Positions 27,326 to 34,468 of a DNA stretch of 64,000 bases are shown in pieces. The notes beneath the pieces were generated by a model. The model was not told the DNA's origin and made no database searches. It was given only the letters and a program-made list of their open reading frames with translations. The DNA is from Dehalococcoidales bacterium (GTDB lineage Bacteria > Chloroflexota > Dehalococcoidia > Dehalococcoidales > Fen-1064), in assembly GCA_016783135.1 (NCBI GenBank), contig JADHXC010000003.1, positions 19,292 through 83,291 on the forward strand. The letters are read 5' to 3'. The position numbers were made by a program, and so were the translations under genes. The stretch's first letter is position 1. The number at the start of each line of letters is the position of its first letter.

Positions 27326-27612
27326 CATCTATATTGCCTGAGCTTCCCCAGGACCCCTCAAAGGCATCTTGGCAGTACCTCTCCCCAGCCCTAACGACAC
27401 CCACCACCTGGTGAATATGTAGCCAGCCCTCCCCAAACGTGAAGAAACTCGCCTCTATCTCCGGTATGACCATCCTTTCCTGTTACCCCAGCTCTGTGTT
27501 CAAACCGCTGTTCGCTCCATCATAACCCTCGCGGGCCAGCCCGGCCGGACTTATCTCACTCTCCAGTCATTATCTTCAGCGGAGACCTGCCTCTACCTGT
27601 ACTGATACGTGA

Positions 27613-27650
27613 TGACCCAATTCTGACCCTTTTTTGACCCAATTATGACC
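27613..27650. repeat. Four TGACC boxes at exact 11-base period
   Basis: TGACC starts at 27613, 27624, 27635 and 27646, separated each time by six bases (CAATTC, CTTTTT, CAATTA). One turn of the helix puts all boxes on one face, which suggests cooperative binding of a regulator. The region 27326-27612 before it holds nothing I can identify. Confidence 0.65.
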
Positions 27651-27722
27651 TGCCAGGGGGTGTTCATTGTTGGCCAAAAGGACTATCATTCTGATACTCG
27701 GACCACCAATCTGACACCAAAA

Positions 27723-27738
27723 GGTCATGATTGTGACC
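27723..27738. promoter_or_regulatory. GGTCA-N6-TGACC palindrome
   Basis: GGTCATGATTGTGACC lies 54 bases before the ATG at 27777, and the same half-site family forms the phased boxes 100 bases upstream. A near-identical palindrome lies at 41965. Confidence 0.5.
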
Positions 27739-27776
27739 CCGGGGTGAGCAGAACAGCATAATGCTGGTCCTCTGGC

Positions 27777-28238
27777 ATGCTGCCAGGGAGGGTGTGTACT
27801 GTATTGGGCAAGTCGATAGGCGGATTACTAGTCGGTGTAATACTGGCAACGGTGCTCTTCATATGCCTGCCATCCCCCTTTCCGATGGCGGTCACAGCGG
27901 AGAATGCCAGCCAGCCGGATACCCTCAGTGACAACTTGACGGACAGTTACCAGACTATCTCCTCGGTGCTGACGGAAGCGGCCGGCCAATTTCAGGACGA
28001 AGACCTGGCAATATTCTACGGCAAGCTGATAGACAGCTACGAGCTCGATGAAGGGTCTTCATGGCTGGCTCCGGACGACGGCTCGGACGACCCCGGGGTA
28101 GTGCCCGACATTGAGAAGATAACCCGTATGGCAATCACCATGCCGCTGCTGGAAGTACGCGCTCAAATCCAGGATGAAGACATCGCCGCATTCTACCAGG
28201 ACTTCCTGGAGAAGGTCGGCTGGATAGAGGTAGAGTAG
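27777..28238 (+). CDS. Secreted or membrane-anchored protein of unknown function
   Basis: A 153-residue protein. A hydrophobic N-terminal segment (GGLLVGVILATVLFICL) could be a signal peptide or anchor. The rest is acidic and has two similar segments, QFQDEDLAIFYGKLIDSYEL and, 90 residues on, QIQDEDIAAFYQDFLEKVGW, so it may be an internal duplication of about 25 residues. AGGGAGGGTG inside the first codons suggests the true start may be TTG 27804. Not recognised. It lies 15 bases before the DUF5658-like gene and downstream of the phased TGACC boxes. Confidence 0.6.
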   Translation: MLPGRVCTVLGKSIGGLLVGVILATVLFICLPSPFPMAVTAENASQPDTLSDNLTDSYQTISSVLTEAAGQFQDEDLAIFYGKLIDSYELDEGSSWLAPDDGSDDPGVVPDIEKITRMAITMPLLEVRAQIQDEDIAAFYQDFLEKVGWIEVE

Positions 28239-28253
28239 ACGGACAGAGGCCGA

Positions 28254-28541
28254 ATGAAGTACCTCATCACTCTTCTGTGCGGGTTCGAGATTTCCGATGG
28301 CATAATCACGCATCTCCTCGTCGGCAACGGCCAGTTCCGGGAAGGCAACCCCCTGATGGCACCCATCGTTGGAGAAGGCAACTTCCTGCTGCTCAAGGTT
28401 GTGGGGGTTCTCCTATGTACGCTGGTACTGCTGAAAATGTACCGGCGTTTCCCCAGGGTCACTGTACTGACCACATCCAGTGTCGTCACGTTCTACGGGG
28501 CGGTCATCGCTTGGAACCTGGGCCTGTTCCTGGCAGTCTAG
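28254..28541 (+). CDS. DUF5658-like small membrane protein
   Basis: A 95-residue protein with three hydrophobic segments. Its start (FEISDGIITHLLVGNGQ, EGNPLMAP) matches the DUF5658 pattern of a Phe-Glu, Asp-Gly, then Glu-x-Asn-Pro. Function unknown in the family. It follows the acidic secreted protein by 15 bases and is probably co-transcribed. Confidence 0.7.
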   Translation: MKYLITLLCGFEISDGIITHLLVGNGQFREGNPLMAPIVGEGNFLLLKVVGVLLCTLVLLKMYRRFPRVTVLTTSSVVTFYGAVIAWNLGLFLAV

Positions 28542-28595
28542 CAAGGTGCTGAAAAACCCTTTCGACCAATCCCCGTGCGGCCCAGATGGGTCGCC

Positions 28596-28711
28596 TTCCC
28601 CCTTCCTGGTCAGGAAGGGGGAAAGATTATGCCTGGGGATACCCCCAGGTCTGGGGGACACCCCCAGACCCCTGCCAAAGGGGCTTGGCCTCTTCTGAGG
28701 GGCACCCCCTC
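28596..28711. repeat. Cluster of GC-rich perfect hairpins
   Basis: TTCCCCCTTCCTG (28596-28608) pairs with CAGGAAGGGGGAA (28611-28623). GGTCTGGGGG (28648-28657) pairs with CCCCCAGACC (28661-28670), and CCCCCAG upstream competes for the same arm. GAGGGG-CA-CCCCCTC follows near 28697. The reading frames crossing it look non-protein. It resembles an interspersed REP/MITE-like element. The rest of 28542-28920 holds no gene I can support. Confidence 0.55.
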
Positions 28712-28920
28712 TGGACTCCCCTTATTCAGCAGCCTCCTAGTACTACATCACCAGTGCCGCGCCAGCAGAGTAGCCCTGCTTCGTTACGAGCCCGCCGCAC
28801 CAGTAACAGTCCATCCGGTGTGCCCTGCTTATCCACCCCCGGAGCATGTGACCCGCACGTATCATGCTGCTGGCCCCTGGTACTATCACCACGCCCGCTT
28901 GAGCCAAGGAAACTTGCGTT

Positions 28921-28979
28921 TTCAGGTCTCCCCAAGTAGCCGCTTAGACCTTATATGGGCGACGTTCATATGCGACAAT
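28921..28979 (+). promoter_or_regulatory. Shared five-copy promoter element, site C
   Basis: TTCAGGTC (28921-28928, the weakest first block), 15 bases, TTAGACCTTAT (28944-28954), 15 bases, ATGCGACAAT (28970-28979). A transcript start near 28986 would place the 17-base tandem repeats inside the leader of the CheY-like gene. Confidence 0.65.
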
Positions 28980-28999
28980 GAGACTATTGGCGAAGTCAC

Positions 29000-29067
29000 G
29001 GTGAAGCCGTCAGAACGGTGAAGCCGTCAGAACGGTGAAGCCGTCAGAACGGTGAAGCCGTCAGAAC
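29000..29067. repeat. 17-base tandem repeat, four perfect copies
   Basis: GGTGAAGCCGTCAGAAC is repeated four times without a mismatch. Each unit junction contains CCGT-CAGA-ACGG, a small hairpin. It lies 14 bases after the predicted transcript start of site C and 82 bases before the CheY-like gene, so the copy number would alter its 5' leader. Confidence 0.85.
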
Positions 29068-29149
29068 GGCACCAGTGTACTTCCAGTAGTCTGGCCCTAT
29101 GGGTGCCCGACCGTTAGATTTATGTCCTGTGACCGGGAGGAGACTGAAT

Positions 29150-29506
29150 ATGGCAAAGATACTGGTCGTAGAAGACGCCGTCTTCGTACGCAACTGGTGT
29201 TCCAAGTTACTTAGAGAGAAGGGCTATGACGTGGTTGAGGCAGCAAATGGTGACGAAGCCCTAAAGATATACAGGGAGGAAAAGCCGGACGGAGTATTAC
29301 TGGATATCACCGCACCCGAGACAGACGGTGTGGTAACGATACAGGCGATAATGAGGATGGACCCGGAGGCCCGGGTGGCCATGGTCACCGCTATGGGTCA
29401 GAATGCCGTGGTATTGACCGCCATAGAAGCGGGAGCACGAGATTCCGTGATGAAGCCCTTCGACAGCAACAGGGTGCTGGATGCGGTGGAGAAGCTGGTC
29501 GGCTAG
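29150..29506 (+). CDS. CheY-like single-domain response regulator
   Basis: A 118-residue receiver. The opening MAKILVVEDAVFVRNWCSKL, Asp in LLDITAPETDG, Thr in MVTAMG and Lys in VMKPFDS match CheY-type proteins. GGGAGGAG lies before ATG 29150. It has a shared five-copy promoter and is followed by a protein with a FliM/FliN-like N-terminal peptide. It is thus a good candidate for the regulator that signals to the archaellum motor encoded on the opposite strand. No CheA or receptor gene lies in this window. Confidence 0.88.
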   Translation: MAKILVVEDAVFVRNWCSKLLREKGYDVVEAANGDEALKIYREEKPDGVLLDITAPETDGVVTIQAIMRMDPEARVAMVTAMGQNAVVLTAIEAGARDSVMKPFDSNRVLDAVEKLVG

Positions 29507-29626
29507 CTACCTCTCCCAGGCGCAAAACACACCCGCCGATAGCACAGATAGGAATATCAGGACATTGATTACTGTATTTTACCAATCCGGACCTTTACTG
29601 GAGCAGGTGGGAGATTGGAGTAAGCC

Positions 29627-30205
29627 ATGAGTGATGACGGAAGTGGACTGCCTCAGGCAGTAATCGATGAGATGTTTGTTAAGCAGTCTGCCAAACAGAG
29701 CGCTGCCCTGCCGGAGGCGTCAGTGGCAGTCCTGCCAGATAGTGCGAATGAGCCGGTAGACGAGGGCGGTACTACTACCGCACGACCACACCAGAAGATA
29801 GAGTCGGAGACCCTGAGTACAACTGCGGCACCGCCGGTGACCCCGGTACTCGATGATGAGACCCTGGAGATAATGCGGCAGACCATGATTGCCCTCACAG
29901 AGCAAACGGCCAAACTGGAAACTCACCTCCACCAGGTTGAACAGAAACAGAATACGACTGCCGAGTTTGGTGCGGCCATCCTGCAGCTGAAAGAGAAGCT
30001 GGAAGCCATGACCCGGCACTTCCTTGAGATAGACGGTCGCGTCATGACGGTCCTGAGAAAACTCCGGGATACTCCCTCTTACGGTGTCCGCAGCGATTTC
30101 ACCTGCGAATCCTGCGGCTCTCAAGGTTTCGTTGCCATACCGCTCAAGTGCACCAATTGCGGTAAAGAGGGCTGGTGGGGTTGGTGGCCTGACCACAAGG
30201 AATGA
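29627..30205 (+). CDS. Zinc-ribbon coiled-coil protein with FliM/FliN-like N-terminus
   Basis: A 192-residue protein. Residues 7-17 (GLPQAVIDEMF) resemble the CheY-binding peptide at the start of FliM and FliN (consensus L-S-Q-x-E-I-D-A-L-L). A flexible Pro/Thr-rich linker leads to a coiled coil (about 85-150, EIMRQTMIALTEQTAKLE and LQLKEKLEAM). The C-terminus has a zinc ribbon (CESCG, CTNCG) and a Trp-rich end (WWGWWPD). The rest is not related to FliM. It lies 120 bases after the CheY-like gene and is convergent with the archaellum operon. I infer an adaptor between CheY and the motor. This is a hypothesis; the family is unknown to me. Confidence 0.7.
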   Translation: MSDDGSGLPQAVIDEMFVKQSAKQSAALPEASVAVLPDSANEPVDEGGTTTARPHQKIESETLSTTAAPPVTPVLDDETLEIMRQTMIALTEQTAKLETHLHQVEQKQNTTAEFGAAILQLKEKLEAMTRHFLEIDGRVMTVLRKLRDTPSYGVRSDFTCESCGSQGFVAIPLKCTNCGKEGWWGWWPDHKE

Positions 30206-30249
30206 GGCCATTTATTGTCCCCGACCCTTCGCATTTCGGAAAAAGCAGG

Positions 30250-30288
30250 GAGTAAAATACTCCGGTTATGCCGCACCGGGAGTGCGGA
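30250..30288. terminator. Two hairpins between convergent operons
   Basis: GGAGTA-AAA-TACTCC (30250-30264) and CCGCAC-CGGGA-GTGCGG (30272-30288) lie between the zinc-ribbon adaptor gene and the end of the archaellum operon. There is no T tract on either side, so termination is only a guess. Confidence 0.3.
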
Positions 30289-30330
30289 CGCATATCAGGT
30301 ACACCTGTCTGTTTCTCTCCCATGCTCAGG

Positions 30331-31134
30331 CTAGCGAGACGAAGTACGATGGGACCGGGCCTCTCTCACACTCCTTAGTTCTGCTAGAACCTGCTGTGCT
30401 TCTGACAGAAGGTCGTGGGCATCTAAATCATCAAGTGTGGCGGCAAGCTGGCCGGAAGTATTCTCCTCTTCTATCTCGGTTGAGAAAAGCTCAAACAGTG
30501 AATCCGTGTCTCCTGACTTACCGGCGGAATCCTTGCCAGAGACATCATCTGATTCCTCGTCTTCCAGGTAGTCCACCGAATCCTTGGACTCGGCCGAGTC
30601 TGCGGACTCGGCTGAGTCTGCGGGCCCGGTTAGCTCTTCGGAGAAGTCGTCAAGCAGGTTGGCCTCGGGGGATTCGAGGGTGGTCTGTTCCGTTTCCGGT
30701 GTTCCTTCAGTTTTGAGTACCGGATTGGAATCTTCTTCCGGCTCTGGAGTGACATTCTTCAACATGGGCACCTCCTTAGCTGCGGTAAGGCTTGGTCCGG
30801 CATCGACCGCCGGCTGCGAAACGGTATCCTCTGACGAGGGTTTTGAGAGGCGCTTTGCCGGTGTGGGCAAAACCTCAACCGGTAAACCCCCATCCGCACC
30901 AGACCGGAGCTTGCCGAGTTTATCCCGCACCTGCCTGGTGAAATCACGCTTTCTTCTCCAGAATGGCTGCCTACCGGTATCATTCGGTTGCGGCTGCTTC
31001 GCAGCAGCCAGCACTAAACCCTGCTTCGGCGTGGTTTCCCGCATAAGGAGCGGGAAAAGCGTGACAACCATTGCTCCCAGGACAGCAAGACCTGCGAACA
31101 TGTAAAGGTATACATCAGCACCTAACATTGACAT
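30331..31134 (-). CDS. ArlX-like membrane-anchored acidic protein
   Basis: A 267-residue protein with one N-terminal membrane helix (about 7-30, YMFAGLAVLGAMVVTLFPLL) and a basic patch (WRRKRDFTRQVRDKLGKL). A long acidic, Ser/Glu-rich, disordered tail follows with a DSAESADSAES repeat and a short C-terminal helix (LLSEAQQVLAELRSV). Its place directly after ArlJ and its single-helix topology recall ArlX, the ring protein of some archaella, but there is no clear sequence match. AAGGAGGT precedes the ATG. It may be a cytoplasmic motor ring or scaffold. It is the last gene of the operon. Confidence 0.6.
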   Translation of the reverse strand: MSMLGADVYLYMFAGLAVLGAMVVTLFPLLMRETTPKQGLVLAAAKQPQPNDTGRQPFWRRKRDFTRQVRDKLGKLRSGADGGLPVEVLPTPAKRLSKPSSEDTVSQPAVDAGPSLTAAKEVPMLKNVTPEPEEDSNPVLKTEGTPETEQTTLESPEANLLDDFSEELTGPADSAESADSAESKDSVDYLEDEESDDVSGKDSAGKSGDTDSLFELFSTEIEEENTSGQLAATLDDLDAHDLLSEAQQVLAELRSVREARSHRTSSR

Positions 31135-31173
31135 TACTTATGTACCTCCTTCCTGTATCGTTTCGGAGAACAC

Positions 31174-32694
31174 TCATCCCATTCCGGAAAACATCATGCG
31201 GACGACGGGAGGACCAAGGATTACGGCGACTCCCGAGGCCCCCAGTGTGAGGGTGAGGTAGAAAAAGAGCTTATAGATATGTCCGCCGCTGGTGGCATAG
31301 ATGGCGGTGGCGTTGGCGAAAGCAAGCACCAGGACTATGGCAATCACCATGAAATGGAGCAGGTCCAGTTCTGTGGTAGCGCCGCCGTAGAGACCAAAGG
31401 CAGGAATACCGGTTGCCGCTATGGATTCTACGCCCGCATCTCCCGGCATCACATCCTCGATTAGAGCGGTAAAACTGACCAGAACCTGGTAGACAAAGAC
31501 CACCAGTATTGAAAGTACCATGTGCATGACAACCGCCAGCCACAGCATACCGGACTCTATCAGCCGGCGCTTTGCCCGGAGGAGCGTGATTTTCATGGCG
31601 AAGCCACTGGCGCTATTCCCCACAAGCTCCGGCTCGCCGCCCAGAAGGACGCCGTCCAGGAATGTGCGTACGCTCCGGTTCACTTGCTCGGACCCTGTTT
31701 CACCAACAAACTGGTTCCAGCAAAGGCGAGGGTCTATCCCGGCCAGTATTCTGGTATAGAGCAGGTTGACATCTTCCTTCAGGGAACCCAGCGAGTGGAA
31801 GTCGAGTCTTGCCATAGCCTCGTTTACAGTGGCACCTATGGCCTGGCTGACACCGCCGAGGGAACGGAGAAGGCCAGCGATTTCGTTGTCCCGCTTGTCT
31901 ATCTTGCCGTCATCAATCTTACTTATCAGCCCCAGCGGGAATATGAAGATGGCGACAGCTATCATGACATAACCAAGGTCAATCTTCATTACCAGCATGA
32001 GCACTGCCACCACAACCACAACGGGTATGGTAAGCCTGACCAGATTTCTCGCCAGGTTCTGCTCCTTGGAGCGCATCGGAAGCGAATGTACCTTGTATTC
32101 CCGGGGAGCAGCATGGTATATCAACCACACGCCGGCAATGGTCACCACTATGGTCAAAGAGGACAAACCCATGACAAAGACTGTAGTCACGTTACCTATC
32201 ATCATGGAAACCACCGATACGATAGTGACGATGGCTGTGGTCATAATAAGCGCTACATAGGCATCGGTCCACTTCCGTAGTGTCTCCAGTCGGCGCTCAT
32301 ATTGATTGCCGTATGCATCCGAAGAGACATCAGCCTCCCTCTGCAGGAACGTAACGATATCTTCTCCGGAGGACAGGGCACCCGACATACGCAGGAGAAA
32401 CGCCTTTACATCCGGCTCCTGGGTGTTCTGGCCGACGATTCGGCACGCCTCAGCGTAGTCATGGTTGAACGCTTTAGCAACAAATACCGCCCGTTTGAAG
32501 TAACTTGCCGAGGTGTAGGGCATCTTGGCAGCGTACTCGAACAGCCCGCTCCGCGAGATACCGGATGTGGCTATGGCCGCCATGTAGCTCAAGTGACAGA
32601 AGAAGTCCACCTCCAACAGCTGGTTGTCAACAGACTTACTGGCGTCCTTCTTGCCGCCGTCCTTTCCCTTTGCCCAGAACTTGTACCATACCAT
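31174..32694 (-). CDS. arlJ: Archaellum platform protein ArlJ (FlaJ)
   Basis: A 506-residue polytopic membrane protein of the ArlJ/TadC/PilC superfamily. The N-terminal soluble part (LSYMAAIATSGISRSGLFEYAAKMP) is followed by two membrane segments (about 148-200) and two more near 225-262. A cytoplasmic GspF-like domain (about 265-385) holds the conserved SLGGVSQAIGATV and FLDGVLLGGEP. The last three segments end at the C-terminus. ArlJ anchors filament assembly and rotation to the ArlI ATPase. It starts two bases after the second ArlI stop, so coupling is tight. Confidence 0.9.
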   Translation of the reverse strand: MVWYKFWAKGKDGGKKDASKSVDNQLLEVDFFCHLSYMAAIATSGISRSGLFEYAAKMPYTSASYFKRAVFVAKAFNHDYAEACRIVGQNTQEPDVKAFLLRMSGALSSGEDIVTFLQREADVSSDAYGNQYERRLETLRKWTDAYVALIMTTAIVTIVSVVSMMIGNVTTVFVMGLSSLTIVVTIAGVWLIYHAAPREYKVHSLPMRSKEQNLARNLVRLTIPVVVVVAVLMLVMKIDLGYVMIAVAIFIFPLGLISKIDDGKIDKRDNEIAGLLRSLGGVSQAIGATVNEAMARLDFHSLGSLKEDVNLLYTRILAGIDPRLCWNQFVGETGSEQVNRSVRTFLDGVLLGGEPELVGNSASGFAMKITLLRAKRRLIESGMLWLAVVMHMVLSILVVFVYQVLVSFTALIEDVMPGDAGVESIAATGIPAFGLYGGATTELDLLHFMVIAIVLVLAFANATAIYATSGGHIYKLFFYLTLTLGASGVAVILGPPVVRMMFSGMG

Positions 32695-32696
32695 CG

Positions 32697-34439
32697 TTAG
32701 AAGAGCCCCTGTCGCTGTGCTTTACTGAGAACCTCCAGGATTTCGTAGAAACCGGTAATATGCTTCTCCTTATGTAGTGTCTCCAGTATCTTCGCCCGGC
32801 GGTCTACCTCAGCGTACATGCGCTGTTTCTTGGTAGCCGGGATGCCCATCCTGGGGGCAACCTTGTTTTCCAGGACCATGCTGGTCATCCGGCCGGTGAA
32901 TTCAAAGACGTCCGTTTCCTCATTCCAGTGGAATATCTCAACGAAGGTAAATGAATCAAACACGGGGTCATAGGCCACAATCTCATTGATGCTGGTTATA
33001 CGCCGGCCCGTCTTACCATTGGGGAGTTTGACCGCGCTGGTAAAGACTATCACGTTCAGGTTGTCAATATAGCTCTTTGGCACCGAGATGGGGTTACCCG
33101 TCATACGCTGGATAAGCTTCTCCACGGAAGCAGCATGGAATGTGGCCATAACGGCGTGGCCGGTCTGCATTGCCTGGAAAGCCACATTACCTTCCGGGCC
33201 GCGAATCTCTCCTATGATAATCTCGTTGGGGCGCTGTCTCAGTGCCGCCTTGAGCAGGTCAAACATGTCTACCCCACTACCCTCTCCTACCTTTGTGGTC
33301 TGAACCACCTCTCTTATCCAGTTCTTGTGGGGCACCTGGAGCTCGGGCGTATCCTCAATACTGACCACCTTGGCCATGGGATGAATGAAGGTGGTCACAG
33401 CGTTGAGCAGCGTTGTCTTCCCGGAGGCTGTCTCTCCGGATACGAAGACATTCATCTCGTTACCAATTACAAGTGAAAGATAGGCCAGCATCTGGTAGTT
33501 CAGGCTGCTAAACTCCACCAGCTCAAAGATAGATATCGGTGTCCCGGCAAACTTACGGATGCTGAAGTTGGAGCCTCGCCTGGACACGTCCCGTCCAAAC
33601 ACTATGTTGATACGGGAGCCATCAGGAAGGGTGGCATCTACAATGGGATTCCGGAAGGTAACCGGTTTCTTTATCCGTTCCGAGAGCCACAGCACGAACT
33701 GGTCAAGGTCCTCATGGGTCTTAAAGTCAACCGAGCTCTTCAGCGCCTTGAAAATTTTGTGCTCAATGAATACCTGTCCTTTACCGGAACAACTTATGTC
33801 TTCAATGAGGGGGTCAGAAGTCAGGGGGTCCAGAGCACCCAGCCCAAGCCTGTCCCGGATGAACATATACCTCAGCCCTGCCTTCTCACGCTCGGTGATT
33901 CTGACTCTGGAAACCCTGGCACCACCCTTGCGCAGAAACCCGACCTGCCCTTCAATAAAACCCATACCCGAATCGTTACCAAGCGTGGTAACAGTGTCAA
34001 GGTATTCATACAATTGCTCTTCCAGGTCGCCGTCCGGGTCAAGTCGTGGAAGCCTGTCCCTCAGTTCAAGGAGCTTACTGTCCACTCTGGACATCAAAGA
34101 AGTAAGGTCCATGCCAAAGTCCGGTTCTATAGTAATATAGTCATTCCTGGTATCATCCGGGTTGTGCTGGATATGAATGAATACACCTGTCCGTTGTGTG
34201 GGGTAGATGTAGTTTGGTTCCTTATCATCGCCCAGCTTCCGGGACGGCTCGGCGACATACTTGGGAACCCCCACTTCAGCAACAGGCAGCGTCTGGATGT
34301 AGTCCAGGACATACGGATACTGCTCGGTAACCTCCTGCAACGGACCCGACAACATCCCGGAAACGCCGGCGCGAGGGGCCGCCGCTTCCCGGCTATCCGG
34401 TGTTCCCTCTTCAGCAGGGGGCAGGACTGTAGTTGTCAT
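32697..34439 (-). CDS. arlI: Archaellum motor ATPase ArlI, second copy
   Basis: A 580-residue type II/IV secretion-like ATPase. The N-domain (to about 240) precedes the RecA core: Walker A SGETASGKTTLL, the Asp box VVSIEDTPELQVPHKNW, Walker B EIIIGEIRGPEGNVAF and the His box MATFHAAS. All catalytic motifs are intact. ArlI drives both assembly and rotation in archaea. It is about two-thirds identical by eye to the copy directly upstream, 29 bases away. A lone ArlI is usual, so this duplication is notable; a heterohexamer or a split between assembly and rotation is possible. Confidence 0.92.
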   Translation of the reverse strand: MTTTVLPPAEEGTPDSREAAAPRAGVSGMLSGPLQEVTEQYPYVLDYIQTLPVAEVGVPKYVAEPSRKLGDDKEPNYIYPTQRTGVFIHIQHNPDDTRNDYITIEPDFGMDLTSLMSRVDSKLLELRDRLPRLDPDGDLEEQLYEYLDTVTTLGNDSGMGFIEGQVGFLRKGGARVSRVRITEREKAGLRYMFIRDRLGLGALDPLTSDPLIEDISCSGKGQVFIEHKIFKALKSSVDFKTHEDLDQFVLWLSERIKKPVTFRNPIVDATLPDGSRINIVFGRDVSRRGSNFSIRKFAGTPISIFELVEFSSLNYQMLAYLSLVIGNEMNVFVSGETASGKTTLLNAVTTFIHPMAKVVSIEDTPELQVPHKNWIREVVQTTKVGEGSGVDMFDLLKAALRQRPNEIIIGEIRGPEGNVAFQAMQTGHAVMATFHAASVEKLIQRMTGNPISVPKSYIDNLNVIVFTSAVKLPNGKTGRRITSINEIVAYDPVFDSFTFVEIFHWNEETDVFEFTGRMTSMVLENKVAPRMGIPATKKQRMYAEVDRRAKILETLHKEKHITGFYEILEVLSKAQRQGLF

Positions 34440-34468
34440 TGAGCCTATCTCCTCCCGACGCCCTATGG

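Noticed and set aside
28542..28940. Overlapping long reading frames in the hairpin region
   Set aside because: Proline/glycine/tryptophan-rich translations in several frames, no ribosome sites, and they follow the inverted repeats; these are composition artefacts.
29000..29067. Tandem repeats as a possible CRISPR array
   Set aside because: Units of 17 bases are directly joined with no spacers, and no cas gene is nearby.
29627..30205. Calling the adaptor a true FliM or FliN
   Set aside because: Only the N-terminal peptide is similar; the CheC-like and SpoA domains of FliM/FliN are absent.
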